Below are positions 12,129-20,302 of a DNA stretch of 64,000 bases, in pieces. Made by a program: the position numbers and the translations under genes. The stretch's first letter is position 1, and the number at the start of each line of letters is the position of its first letter. Below the pieces are notes generated by a model. It made no database searches. It was not told where the DNA came from and was given only the letters and a program-made list of their open reading frames with translations. This DNA comes from Amycolatopsis sp. QT-25 (GTDB taxonomy: Bacteria > Actinomycetota > Actinomycetes > Mycobacteriales > Pseudonocardiaceae): the NCBI RefSeq assembly GCF_029369745.1, contig NZ_CP120210.1, positions 1,798,001 to 1,862,000 on the forward strand, given 5' to 3'.

Positions 12129-12690
12129 GATGGACGCGGGCCCGCCACTCCTCCAGGGTGATGGCGTACTCGACCTCGCCCTCCTCCGTGCCGGGGATCG
12201 GGTTGTCGAAGTGCTCGTGATAGGTCCGGATGTGCCGCATCCCGATCTTCTCCATGACCCGCCGGGACCCCAGGTTCACCGCCATGGTCCCCGCCCAGAC
12301 CCGCTGTACCCCGAATTCGGTGAAGCCCTTTTCGAGGAGGGCGAGCGAACCTTCGGTCGCATACCCCTTGCCCCAGGAAGACCGGTTCAGCCGGTAGCCC
12401 AGTTCGGGGTCGTCCGTGTGATGACCGCGTAGCGGGCGGAAATGGAACCAGCCCAGAAAAGCCCCGCGCGACTTCTCGATCGCCGCCCAGAACCCGTAAC
12501 CGGGGAAACGCTCGTAGTAACCGAGAAACGCGGGAAGGTCGTGTGTTTCGATCTCCGCCCTGTCGGCGGGTTCGCCCCCATTGAGGTACCGCATGACTTC
12601 GGGGTCGTCATAGAGCGCGAACAGGTCGTCGACGTCGGCGTCGGTGAACTGTCGCAGCAGGAGCCGATCGGTCTCCAGAAAGACACGCAT
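12124..12690 (-). CDS. GNAT N-acetyltransferase, RimJ/RimL type
   Basis: 188 residues from ATG 12690 (MRVFLETDRLLLRQF, the usual opening of this subfamily); a TTG 36 bp further upstream is possible but less likely. The acetyl-CoA-binding region reads GYRLNRSSWGKGYATEG, and VNLGSRRVMEKIGM is the typical C-terminal helix. Members acetylate ribosomal-protein N-termini, antibiotics or other amines; the substrate cannot be predicted. The gene lies 42 bp downstream of the small Cys-rich gene on the same strand and may be cotranscribed. Its 3' end touches 21-bp array 1. Confidence 0.88.
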   Translation of the reverse strand: MRVFLETDRLLLRQFTDADVDDLFALYDDPEVMRYLNGGEPADRAEIETHDLPAFLGYYERFPGYGFWAAIEKSRGAFLGWFHFRPLRGHHTDDPELGYRLNRSSWGKGYATEGSLALLEKGFTEFGVQRVWAGTMAVNLGSRRVMEKIGMRHIRTYHEHFDNPIPGTEEGEVEYAITLEEWRARVHP

Positions 12691-12732
12691 CGGCAAAGCG
12701 TGGCGCCGGAGGCGGGGCCGGGGCAACCGCGT

Positions 12733-13002
12733 TTACGCGGCGATTCCCGGGTCGGCGAGGCCGCCCAGGGCCACCGCTCCGGCATCGGTGAGCAGGGCGG
12801 GCACGCGCTCGCCCCACCGGCCGCCCCTCGCGGGCGCCACCAGGCCGAGGTGGGCCAGGCGGTGCGCGGTGTGCTGGTCGCAGCAGGCGAGGCCGTCGAC
12901 GAACAGGTCCGGCTCGCAGCTACAGCTGATTTCGGCGTGGCCCTCGGCCACGGCTCTCAGGGTGGCCCGCTCACGATGGTTCAGTTCCGTCCGGACGTCC
13001 AA
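12733..13002 (-). CDS. Small Cys-rich conserved hypothetical protein
   Basis: 89 residues from a TTG at 13002, chosen because AAAGGAGG stands six bases upstream; a longer reading lacks such a site. The N-terminal part (DVRTELNHRERATLRAVAEG) is helical, followed by CSCEPDLFVDGLACCDQH, which groups four cysteines and a histidine and looks like a metal-binding knot, then a winged-helix-like tail (AHRLAHLGLVAPA). It resembles small proteins common in Pseudonocardiales, but I know of no assigned function. It is probably expressed with the acetyltransferase gene downstream. Confidence 0.7.
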   Translation of the reverse strand: MDVRTELNHRERATLRAVAEGHAEISCSCEPDLFVDGLACCDQHTAHRLAHLGLVAPARGGRWGERVPALLTDAGAVALGGLADPGIAA

Positions 13003-13109
13003 GGCGTGCCTCCTTTCCGTTCCGCTCTGCACAGTGAAACCCATACCCCCGACAGTTTCCGTCTTCTCCGATGCTCAGTCCCGGATTCGGGCGCACCCAA
13101 GGGGGAAAC

Positions 13110-13589
13110 CTAGGCGCTTTCACCCGGTATTCGGCGCGGAAGCGGTTCCAGCTCGGTCTTGCGCAGATGCCGGAAAATGATCGAACTGCGGAAGCCGATG
13201 ATCTCCTTGCGTTTCGCCAAGCGATCCACCAGGAATGCGTGGAGCTGATCGACGTCCTGCGCGGCAACGTGGATCAGGAAATCGTCGCTGCCGGCGGTGA
13301 CGAAAACGGAAAGGACCTCCGGCAATTCCGCGACCGAACGCTGGAAGGAGTCGATCACCGCCCGGCTCAGCGGCCGCACTTGCGCCGAGACCATCGCCTG
13401 CACACCGCGGTTGAGGCTGCGCAGGTCGATGTCCGCGTGATAGCCACGGATGACGCCGCGCTCCCGCAGCAGCCGCGTCCGTTCCAGGCAGGTCGACGGC
13501 GCGACGCCGACCTTGCGGGCGATGTCACGGTTCGACTGCCGCGCATCCGCCTGGAGTTCCCGGACGATCGCCGAATCAAGTTCGTCCAC
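13110..13589 (-). CDS. Lrp/AsnC-family transcriptional regulator
   Basis: 159 residues: an N-terminal helix-turn-helix (DARQSNRDIARKVGVAPSTCLERTRLL, about 15-42) and a C-terminal RAM ligand-binding domain (VSVFVTAGSDDFLIHVA near 93-109). It begins with GTG 13589 behind AAAGGAGC. It is divergent from the Leu/Val-type dehydrogenase gene with 111 bp between starts, the standard arrangement of an Lrp protein governing amino-acid catabolism. The likely effector is therefore a branched-chain or related amino acid (inference). Its probable site is the pseudo-palindrome at 13612-13626. Confidence 0.93.
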   Translation of the reverse strand: MDELDSAIVRELQADARQSNRDIARKVGVAPSTCLERTRLLRERGVIRGYHADIDLRSLNRGVQAMVSAQVRPLSRAVIDSFQRSVAELPEVLSVFVTAGSDDFLIHVAAQDVDQLHAFLVDRLAKRKEIIGFRSSIIFRHLRKTELEPLPRRIPGESA

Positions 13590-13611
13590 GCCCGCTCCTT
13601 TCCTCGTCTTC

Positions 13612-13626
13612 CCGAATAACGTTCGG
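13612..13626. promoter_or_regulatory. Putative Lrp-binding site
   Basis: CCGAA-TAACG-TTCGG is a 15-bp interrupted palindrome, the size of Lrp-family sites, 23 bp upstream of the lrp start and 75 bp upstream of the dehydrogenase start. Confidence 0.4.
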
Positions 13627-13665
13627 CAGAACCCCTGAATCCTGGTGATCAGCCTAACTTCGTCC

Positions 13666-13685
13666 CAAGTAGGTGACTAATCGCG
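13666..13685. repeat. Family A palindrome, isolated half copy
   Basis: CAAGTAGGTGACTAATCGCG differs at one position from the right arm of the copy at 46725. There is no matching left arm. It lies in the 5' leader of the dehydrogenase gene, ending just before its AAGGAG ribosome-binding site. Confidence 0.6.
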
Positions 13686-13700
13686 TGGGAAGGAGACGAA

Positions 13701-14759
13701 ATGTCCGTACAGGAGCTGGTCGTCCGGCGGGGGCGCCGGTCCGGGGTGACGACGATGGTGGCCGTGCACTCGCGCACGCTCGGCCCGGCTGTCGGAGGCT
13801 GCCGGTTCAAGGTCTATCCGCGAGTCGACGACGCGATCGACGACGTCTTGCGGCTGTCCGCGGCGATGACGCGCAAATGTGCTGTCACGGGCCTGGCCTT
13901 CGGCGGCGGCAAGAGTGTCATCGCACTCGACACCGTGCCGACCCCCGGGCAGCGGCGCGACATCCTGCTCGACCACGCCGACCTCATCGAGTCACTCGAC
14001 GGCGCGTATCTCGCCGGTCCGGACGTGGGCACCGGTCCGGCGGACATGCTCGTGCTCCGGGAGCGGACCCCGCACGTGTTCTGCCTCCCCGAGGAGCACG
14101 GCGGCACCGGTTCGTCGAGCGGGCCGACCGCCGTCGGTGTCCTCGCCGCCTTGCGAGCGGGCGCGCGGGCGGTCTTCGGCGACGACGACCTGACCGGCCG
14201 CAAGGTGGCCATCAGCGGTTACGGTTCGGTCGGCGCCCACCTCGCCGCCGACCTCGCCGAGCAGGGCGCCGACGTCTTGGTGTCCGACGTGGACGAACGA
14301 CGCCTCGCCGCCGCCGAGAAGCGGGGTCTGCGCCTGGTCCGGCCGGATCGGCTGCTCGGGATCGAGGCCGACGTCCTGATCCCGGCGGCCGTCGGCGGGG
14401 TGTTCGGCCCGGAAACCGAGGTCGCCGCGCCGCTCGTCGTCGGCCCGGCGAACAACCAGCTCACCAAGGACGTGGTGGCGGACGACCTCGCAGCCAGAGG
14501 TGTCCTGTGGATCCCGGATTTCGTCGCCGGCGCGGGCGGAGTCGTCTACACGCTCGGCCGCGAAGCCGGACACCTCACTCACGACGAGGCGCTCACCCGC
14601 GTCGAGACCCTCGAAGCGACGACACGGCACCTCCTCGACGCCGCTTCGGCCAACGGCACCACACCGTTGGCCGAAGCGGACGCCCTGGCCGAAGCGAGAC
14701 TCACCGCTGCTACGGAGCCACGGACTCCCTCGCCTCCGGAGCGCCTAACAGCGGCTTGA
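13701..14759 (+). CDS. Glu/Leu/Phe/Val dehydrogenase family enzyme
   Basis: 352 residues, the size of leucine and valine dehydrogenases. The substrate lysine lies in the Gly-rich box GLAFGGGKSV (about 69-78); the catalytic lysine region is the preceding MTRK. The Rossmann motif GYGSVG (about 174-179) binds NAD, and GPANNQLT is typical of the family. It should reversibly deaminate a branched-chain or aromatic amino acid to its 2-oxo acid. ATG 13701 follows AAGGAG. Its divergent Lrp gene suggests amino-acid-responsive control. A second, partial family member is at the right end of the window, so the strain has at least two. Confidence 0.9.
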   Translation: MSVQELVVRRGRRSGVTTMVAVHSRTLGPAVGGCRFKVYPRVDDAIDDVLRLSAAMTRKCAVTGLAFGGGKSVIALDTVPTPGQRRDILLDHADLIESLDGAYLAGPDVGTGPADMLVLRERTPHVFCLPEEHGGTGSSSGPTAVGVLAALRAGARAVFGDDDLTGRKVAISGYGSVGAHLAADLAEQGADVLVSDVDERRLAAAEKRGLRLVRPDRLLGIEADVLIPAAVGGVFGPETEVAAPLVVGPANNQLTKDVVADDLAARGVLWIPDFVAGAGGVVYTLGREAGHLTHDEALTRVETLEATTRHLLDAASANGTTPLAEADALAEARLTAATEPRTPSPPERLTAA

Positions 14760-14779
14760 CGTAGCGGACCCCGCCCACC

Positions 14780-14803
14780 CCGCAAATCGCCACCTTGATG
14801 CGG
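14780..14803. repeat. Degenerate family A repeat
   Basis: The 24 bases starting CCGCAAATCGCCACC match the family A left arm with a few changes. It lies 19 bp before the full copy at 14822 in the same gap, suggesting an older insertion. Confidence 0.45.
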
Positions 14804-14821
14804 TATTCGCACGCACACTTA

Positions 14822-14887
14822 CCGCAATTCGTCACCTCCTTGCGGTGATTCGACGTCGAACCACCGCAAAGAGGTGACGAATTGCAG
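14822..14887. repeat. Family A palindromic repeat, copy 2
   Basis: Arms beginning CCGCAATTCGTCACCTCC and ending in GTGACGAATTGCAG pair with two mismatches, and the pairing continues inwards through GTGATTCGA/TCGAACCAC almost to the centre, giving a nearly loop-free cruciform. It lies between the dehydrogenase gene and the oxidase gene, and an upstream in-frame start of the oxidase would fall inside it. Confidence 0.8.
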
Positions 14888-15000
14888 TGGTTCGACGTCG
14901 CACTACCGCACGGCACGAGTGCCTCGGACGTGGGCTCCGACACACTCGTCCGGAGAGGTTCGCCGATGCGTTCTCGCCCTCGGTTGTCTTGAATGGACCC

Positions 15001-17766
15001 GTGGAGATCTTGGCGGACGCCGCGACACTGGCGCTGTACACGACCGATGCCTCCAACTACCGGCACGTGCCGAAGGGCGTGGTGCTGCCGAGGAGCGTCG
15101 ACGAGGTGATGGCGGCCGTCGCCGCTTGCCGTGCGGCCGGGCTGCCGGTGATCGCCCGCGGCGGCGGCACCAGCGTGGCGGGCAACTCGTGCGGGCCCGG
15201 CGTCGTGATCGACACCTCGCGCCACCTCGGCGGCGTCCTCGATCTCGATCCCGGGGCGCGTACGGCGCGGGTCGCCCCGGGCACCGTGCTCGACGACCTC
15301 CAGCGCCTCGCCGCGCCGCACGGTCTCCGATTCGGGCCCGATCCGTCGACGCATTCGCGATGCACGATCGGTGGAATGATCGGCAACAACGCCTGCGGCT
15401 CGCATTCGGTCGCTTATGGACGTACGGTCGACGTCGTCCGCGAGCTGGACGTGCTGCTCTACGACGGCACCCGGCTGACCGTCGGCCCGACCTCCCCGTC
15501 CGAAGTGGACGCGCGGGCGGCCAGGCCCGGCACGGAAGGCCGGGTCTTCTCGGAGTTGCGGGCGCTCGTCCAGGACAATTTGGCGTTACTGCGCACCGAA
15601 CTGTCCACCTTCGGCAGGCGGGTGTCCGGCTATGGGCTGGAACACCTGCTGCCGGAGAACGGTTTCGACGTCGCCAAGGCGCTCGTCGGCAGTGAAGGCA
15701 CCTGCGTCACCGTGCTGGAGGCGACGGTCTCCCTTACCGAGGTGCCGAATCGCAAGGTGCTCGCGGTGCTCGGTTTCGAGTCCGACATCGCCGCGGCCGA
15801 CGCCGTCCCGGCGATCCTGCCGTGGTCGCCGCTGACCGTGGAGGGCGTCGACGCGGATCTCGTCGCGCTGCTGGAACCGGGCCGCGCCGACGGGCTTCCG
15901 CCGGGCGGCGCCTGGCTGTTCGTCGAGATGGCCGATCCGGACCGGGCACACGGGCTGATCGCCGACCTGCGTGGCGCGCTGACCGGTTCCGCGCTGCTGG
16001 ACGACGCGGCCGCGCAGAAGCGGCTGTGGCGGATCCGGGAAGAGGGCGCCGGTCTCGCGACCCGGCTGGCCGGGGGCGAGGAAGCGTGGCCGGGCTGGGA
16101 GGACGCGGCCGTGCCACCCGCGCGATTGGGTGCCTACTTGCGGGAGTTCAAACAGCTCATGCGCGAGCACGGCCGCAAGAGTGTGGTCTACGGCCACTAC
16201 GGCGAGGGCTGCCTGCATCTGCGGCTGGACTTCGATCTGCTGTCCCCGCGAGGGATCGCGGGATTCCGGTCGTTCCTCGAGGAGGCGGCCGACCTGGTCG
16301 CCGCGCACGGCGGCTCGCTGTCCGGGGAGCACGGCGACGGCCAGGCCCGCTCGGAACTGCTGTCCCGGATGTACAGCCCCGAGCTGCTCGCGCTTTTCGC
16401 GCGATTCAAGGGAATCTTCGACCCGGCGGACAAGATGAACCCCGGCATCCTGGTGCGTCCCCGGCCGGTCGACGCCGATCTGCGCGTGCGCCGCGCGCCA
16501 CTGGATTTCGAAGACGTCACCGCGTTCGCGTACCCGGAGGACCGGGGAAGCTTCGGGCAGGCGATGCGGCGCTGCGTCGGCGTCGGGAAATGCCGCAACA
16601 CCACCGGCGCGGGTGTGATGTGCCCGAGTTACCGCGCCACCCGCGAGGAAAAGCACTCGACGCGGGGCCGCGCGCATCTGCTCGCCGAGATGGTGAACGG
16701 CGAACTGATCACCGACGGCTGGCGTTCGGAGGAGGTCGCCGATGCGCTGGATCTCTGCCTGTCCTGCAAGGGCTGTCTGTCCGATTGCCCGGTCGACGTC
16801 GACATGGCGACGTACAAGGCGGAATTCCTGCACCAGCACCACAAGGGACGGCTGCGTCCGGCGTCGCACTACTCGATGGGCTGGCTGCCGGTGTGGCTGC
16901 GCGCGGCCTCGTTGGCGCCCCGGCTGGCGAACACGGTGTCGCGCCGGTTCTCCGGGCTGCTGAAGAAGTTCGGCGGGATCGCGCCGGAACGGGACCTGCC
17001 GACCTTCGCCCCGGCGCCGTTCACGCGACGCCGCGCCGATCTCAAACGCTGGGCGACCGGCCCCCGGCCCGTGGTGCTGTGGCCCGACTCCTTCAACAAC
17101 TACCTCACCCCCGACGTCCTCGACGCCGCGGCCGAAGTGCTCACCGCGGCGGGCTACGACGTCGTCCTGCCCGATCGAGGCGTCTGCTGCGGCCTCACCT
17201 GGGTGTCCACCGGACAGCTCGACGTGGCGAAGAAGGTGTTGCGCCGCACGCTTTCCGTACTCGAACCGTATCTGCGGTCGGGCTGTCTGGTCGCCGGGCT
17301 GGAGCCGAGTTGCACGGCCCTGTTCCGCGGCGACCTCCCGGCGCTCTTGCCCGACGACCCGATGGCGAAACTGCTCGCCGGACGGACCAGGACGTTCGCC
17401 GAACTCGTCGAGGACTCGCCGCTCGAATTCCGGTCGCTGGACGTCGAGGCGCTCAGCCAGGTGCACTGTCATCAGCACGCCGTGCTCGGCTTCGACGCCG
17501 ACGAGGCCGCGATGCGTGCCGCGGGTGTCCACAATTCCACCATGGACTCCGGTTGTTGTGGACTGGCGGGCAACTTCGGCTTCGAACGCGGGCACTACGA
17601 CGTTTCCGTCGCCTGCGCGGAAGACCGCATGCTGCCCGCGATCCGCGCCGCGGCCGAGGGCACCGAGGTGGTCGCGGACGGCTTCAGCTGCCGGACGCAG
17701 ATCGAGCAGCTCGACGGGCGGCGGGCGCTGCACCTGGCGGAACTGCTGAGGCGTGCGCTGCCTTAG
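15001..17766 (+). CDS. FAD-linked oxidase fused to Fe-S/CCG domains (D-2-hydroxyacid dehydrogenase type)
   Basis: 921 residues from GTG 15001; a TTG at 14989 is an alternative. The N-terminal half is a PCMH-type FAD domain (VIARGGGTSVAGNS near 42-55, then TIGGMIGNNACGSHSVAYG) with a FAD-oxidase C domain ending GEHGDGQARSELL. The C-terminal half has ferredoxin-like cysteines (CLSCKGCLSDCPVD) and two CCG-domain motifs (DRGVCCGLTW and MDSGCCGLAGNFG). Such fusions oxidise D-lactate or other D-2-hydroxy acids and feed the quinone pool. The first cysteine group (CVGVGKCRNTTGAGVMC) has unusual spacing for a 4Fe-4S site. No transporter or regulator is adjacent. Confidence 0.9.
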   Translation: MEILADAATLALYTTDASNYRHVPKGVVLPRSVDEVMAAVAACRAAGLPVIARGGGTSVAGNSCGPGVVIDTSRHLGGVLDLDPGARTARVAPGTVLDDLQRLAAPHGLRFGPDPSTHSRCTIGGMIGNNACGSHSVAYGRTVDVVRELDVLLYDGTRLTVGPTSPSEVDARAARPGTEGRVFSELRALVQDNLALLRTELSTFGRRVSGYGLEHLLPENGFDVAKALVGSEGTCVTVLEATVSLTEVPNRKVLAVLGFESDIAAADAVPAILPWSPLTVEGVDADLVALLEPGRADGLPPGGAWLFVEMADPDRAHGLIADLRGALTGSALLDDAAAQKRLWRIREEGAGLATRLAGGEEAWPGWEDAAVPPARLGAYLREFKQLMREHGRKSVVYGHYGEGCLHLRLDFDLLSPRGIAGFRSFLEEAADLVAAHGGSLSGEHGDGQARSELLSRMYSPELLALFARFKGIFDPADKMNPGILVRPRPVDADLRVRRAPLDFEDVTAFAYPEDRGSFGQAMRRCVGVGKCRNTTGAGVMCPSYRATREEKHSTRGRAHLLAEMVNGELITDGWRSEEVADALDLCLSCKGCLSDCPVDVDMATYKAEFLHQHHKGRLRPASHYSMGWLPVWLRAASLAPRLANTVSRRFSGLLKKFGGIAPERDLPTFAPAPFTRRRADLKRWATGPRPVVLWPDSFNNYLTPDVLDAAAEVLTAAGYDVVLPDRGVCCGLTWVSTGQLDVAKKVLRRTLSVLEPYLRSGCLVAGLEPSCTALFRGDLPALLPDDPMAKLLAGRTRTFAELVEDSPLEFRSLDVEALSQVHCHQHAVLGFDADEAAMRAAGVHNSTMDSGCCGLAGNFGFERGHYDVSVACAEDRMLPAIRAAAEGTEVVADGFSCRTQIEQLDGRRALHLAELLRRALP

Positions 17767-17870
17767 GCGCCTCGATGCTCGCCTGGCCTGTGGTGGCGCG
17801 GGAGGTGTCGGCACCCAGGCCGACCTCCACGCCCTATTCACCGTAACCCCTCAAGAGGAACCGCCTTGAC

Positions 17871-18416
17871 TCACGACACACGGCCCAGCCGCGCGTCGCG
17901 TTCGGCGTACTTCTTCAACGTCAGCAACTGTTTCCGCATCATGATCAGGTCACCCCAGCCCAGCAGGAACTCCTTGAGGCGTCCCTGGAACCCCTTTGAG
18001 GTCACGACGATGCGGCACAGCAGGCGGCAGGAGTCCTCGTCGACCGGTTCGACCGAGTACGTCGCGGCCACCGGGCCGAACAGCTTCTCCGACTTGGCGA
18101 AGGTGCGGCCGGTGAGGTGGTGTCCCCGTTCGACCTCGGTCAGCTCGAACACGATGAGCGTGTCGCCGGGCGCGAGTTCGTCGGCCCCGGGGGTGAGCGT
18201 GCCGGGACTGCGGCGTCCCAGGTTGTCGAGCAGGTCGTAGCTGTAGGGCGCGACCGAGATCTGGCAGAGCCAGCGGTAGGCGAGCGCGGCGGGGGCGTGC
18301 ACGGTGACCGCGCGGTCGAAGCGGGCGACAGGGCCGTCGAGCAGGGTGTCCGCCGGCTGCGCGCGGCGGCGTTCTTCCGGGGTCGCGCCCCAGTTCGCGG
18401 GTGAGCCGAAAGGCAT
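17871..18416 (-). CDS. SRPBCC-superfamily (polyketide cyclase-like) protein
   Basis: 181 residues with a START-like fold pattern: FDRAVTVHAPAALAYRWLCQ opens the hydrophobic cavity domain, followed by SYDLLDNLGRRSP and a C-terminal RLKEFLLGWGDLIMMRKQLL helix. No catalytic residues are conserved across this superfamily, so substrate and even enzymatic activity are open. Its ATG (18416) faces the tetR start 51 bp away, with a perfect 36-bp palindrome between, so this gene is the likely target of that TetR protein. It may bind or modify the hydrophobic ligand that the repressor senses (inference). Confidence 0.82.
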   Translation of the reverse strand: MPFGSPANWGATPEERRRAQPADTLLDGPVARFDRAVTVHAPAALAYRWLCQISVAPYSYDLLDNLGRRSPGTLTPGADELAPGDTLIVFELTEVERGHHLTGRTFAKSEKLFGPVAATYSVEPVDEDSCRLLCRIVVTSKGFQGRLKEFLLGWGDLIMMRKQLLTLKKYAERDARLGRVS

Positions 18417-18426
18417 GGTCGTCTCC

Positions 18427-18462
18427 GTACGCTACCGTATGGTTTTCCATACGGTAGCGTAC
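18427..18462. promoter_or_regulatory. TetR operator, perfect 16-bp-arm palindrome
   Basis: GTACGCTACCGTATGG and its exact complement flank a TTTT centre. It fills nearly the whole gap between two divergent starts, lying 10 bp from the SRPBCC ATG and 5 bp from the tetR ATG, so a bound repressor would cover both promoters. TAGCGT (18455-18460) could be the -10 of a near-leaderless tetR transcript. Confidence 0.88.
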
Positions 18463-18467
18463 GTGGC

Positions 18468-19022
18468 ATGAAACGGAAGCTCGCACGTGAGGATTGGGCG
18501 GACGCGGCGCTCGAAGCGCTGTGCGAAGACGGGCTCGCCGCGATCGCCGTCGAGCCCCTCGCGGCGAAGCTCGGGACCACGAAAGGCAGTTTCTACTGGC
18601 ATTTCGCGAATCGGGACGCACTGGTCGAAGCCGCCGTCCGCCGGTGGGCCGAGCAGGACACCGAGGCGTTGATCACGTTGCTGGACGGCATCGCGGACCC
18701 GGAACGAAGGCTGCGTGAGCTCTTCGAACTCGTCTTCGGGGGCAAGGACGACGAGCGGGCCGAACTGGCGCTGCTCGCCCACGCCGGCGACCCGGTGATC
18801 GGTCCGCTGCTCGCCGACGTCACCGCGCGGCGCGTCGACTTCATCGTCCGCTGCTTCCTGGAGATGAACTGCCCGGAAACCGAGGCACGGCATCGCGGTC
18901 TGCTGGCCTACACGGCTTTCATCGGCTTGATCCAGGCGCAGCGGGCGAGCGGCGGGACGCTGCTGTCCGCGGCCGAGCGGCCGGGTTACCTGCAGTTCCT
19001 GCGCGGGATTATCACCGGGTGA
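18468..19022 (+). CDS. TetR/AcrR-family transcriptional regulator
   Basis: 184 residues. The N-terminal helix-turn-helix (about 8-52) has the pattern AVEPLAAKLGTTKGSFYWHFANRDAL. The C-terminal half is a divergent ligand domain with a DERAELALLAHAGDPVIGPLLADV segment seen in a subgroup of actinomycete TetR proteins. The 36-bp palindrome just upstream implies autoregulation and control of the divergent SRPBCC gene. The P450 gene 77 bp downstream on the same strand could be cotranscribed. Confidence 0.92.
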   Translation: MKRKLAREDWADAALEALCEDGLAAIAVEPLAAKLGTTKGSFYWHFANRDALVEAAVRRWAEQDTEALITLLDGIADPERRLRELFELVFGGKDDERAELALLAHAGDPVIGPLLADVTARRVDFIVRCFLEMNCPETEARHRGLLAYTAFIGLIQAQRASGGTLLSAAERPGYLQFLRGIITG

Positions 19023-19099
19023 GAGGGATCTTCGGCTCTTCGGGCGGGTGAGCCGCCGGAGCCTTCCTGCGGCGCTTCACGCCACTCATCATCGGCTCC

Positions 19100-20302
19100 A
19101 TGACAGCCACGTATCCCGCGGCGAAGGACGACCCCGCGACCCCGATGGGCGCGGTCTACGCCGAGTATCCGCCGATGTCCCGGGTCGTCTTCCCCAGCGG
19201 TTGCGAAGGCTGGCTGGTGACCCGGTACGAAGACGTCCGCCTGATCTTCTCGGACACCCGGTTCTCCCGGAACCTGCTCGCACCGGACGCGCCGTGCCTG
19301 ATCGAACCTGGTGACTTCTCCACCGGCGAGCACAGCATCCTCAACATGGACCCGCCGGATCACACCCGGCTGCGGAAGCTGACGGCGCAGGCCTTCACCG
19401 TCCGCCGGATCGCCGCGCTGCGGCCGCGGATCCAGGAGATCGCCGACACACTGGTGCGGGAGATGACCGAGCACGGCCCGCCGGTGGAGCTCGTCGAGAT
19501 GTTCGCCTTTCCGCTGCCCACCGCGGTCATGTGCGAGATCCTCGGCGTCCCCTTCGAAGGCAGGGAACGGTTCCGGCGCTGGTCGCGGGTGATCGTCACG
19601 CCGATGGCGTACACGCCGGCGGAAGTGGCGCAGGCCCGGCGTGACGGGGCGGACGACATGGCTGCGCTCGTCGCCGTCAAACGAGCGAAGCCGGGTGAGG
19701 ACCTGCTGAGTGTTCTCGTGCACGCTCGTGACGAGGACGGTGATCGGCTCACCGAGACCGAGTTGATCGATCTGGCCACGCAGCTCCTGCTGGCCGGGCA
19801 CGAGACCACGGTCAGCCTGATCGCGACCGGGATCGTCCTGCTGGCGGGAAGTCCGGAGCAGCTCGCGGCGTTGCGCGCGGATCCCGCGCTGACGGCGGGA
19901 GCCGTCGAAGAAATCATGCGCTTCGACGGACCGGCCGACGCGTCACTGCTCCGGGTCGCGCTCGAGGACGTCGAACTGAGCGGTGGCCTGGTCCGGCGCG
20001 GTGAGGCCGTGCTGGCGCACACCGGCGCGGCGAACCGCGACGAAGCCGCTTTCCCCGGCGCGTCGCGGTTCGACATCCGGCGCCGGAACGCACCACAGCT
20101 CGGCTTCGGGCACGGCATCCACTTCTGCCTCGGCGCGGCGCTCGCCCGGCTCGAAGGGGAGATCGCGTTCCGGGCCCTGCTCGACGGCTTGCCGGGACTG
20201 GACCTCGCCGTCCCCGCGTCGGACATCGTCTGGCGTCCGCCGCTTTCGATCCGCGGTCCCGAAGCGGTATCGGTGACGTGGGCTACCACCAAGCGCGGCT
20301 GA
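19100..20302 (+). CDS. Cytochrome P450 (soluble bacterial class)
   Basis: 400 residues. The heme-thiolate motif FGHGIHFCLGAALAR has Cys343, the I-helix oxygen-activation motif is AGHETT near 233, and the ExxR pair is EEIMR. The N-terminus has no membrane anchor. Overall it resembles CYP105/CYP107-type monooxygenases that hydroxylate xenobiotics or secondary metabolites. No ferredoxin lies beside it; the one at 23112 may serve both P450s. It follows a tetR gene on the same strand. Its 3' end overlaps the convergent phosphotransferase gene by 20 bp. The substrate is unknown. Confidence 0.95.
   Translation: MTATYPAAKDDPATPMGAVYAEYPPMSRVVFPSGCEGWLVTRYEDVRLIFSDTRFSRNLLAPDAPCLIEPGDFSTGEHSILNMDPPDHTRLRKLTAQAFTVRRIAALRPRIQEIADTLVREMTEHGPPVELVEMFAFPLPTAVMCEILGVPFEGRERFRRWSRVIVTPMAYTPAEVAQARRDGADDMAALVAVKRAKPGEDLLSVLVHARDEDGDRLTETELIDLATQLLLAGHETTVSLIATGIVLLAGSPEQLAALRADPALTAGAVEEIMRFDGPADASLLRVALEDVELSGGLVRRGEAVLAHTGAANRDEAAFPGASRFDIRRRNAPQLGFGHGIHFCLGAALARLEGEIAFRALLDGLPGLDLAVPASDIVWRPPLSIRGPEAVSVTWATTKRG

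Noticed and set aside
15586..17841. 751-codon minus-strand open frame opposite the FAD/Fe-S oxidase
   Set aside because: Shadow frame; the plus-strand protein has clear FAD and Fe-S motifs.
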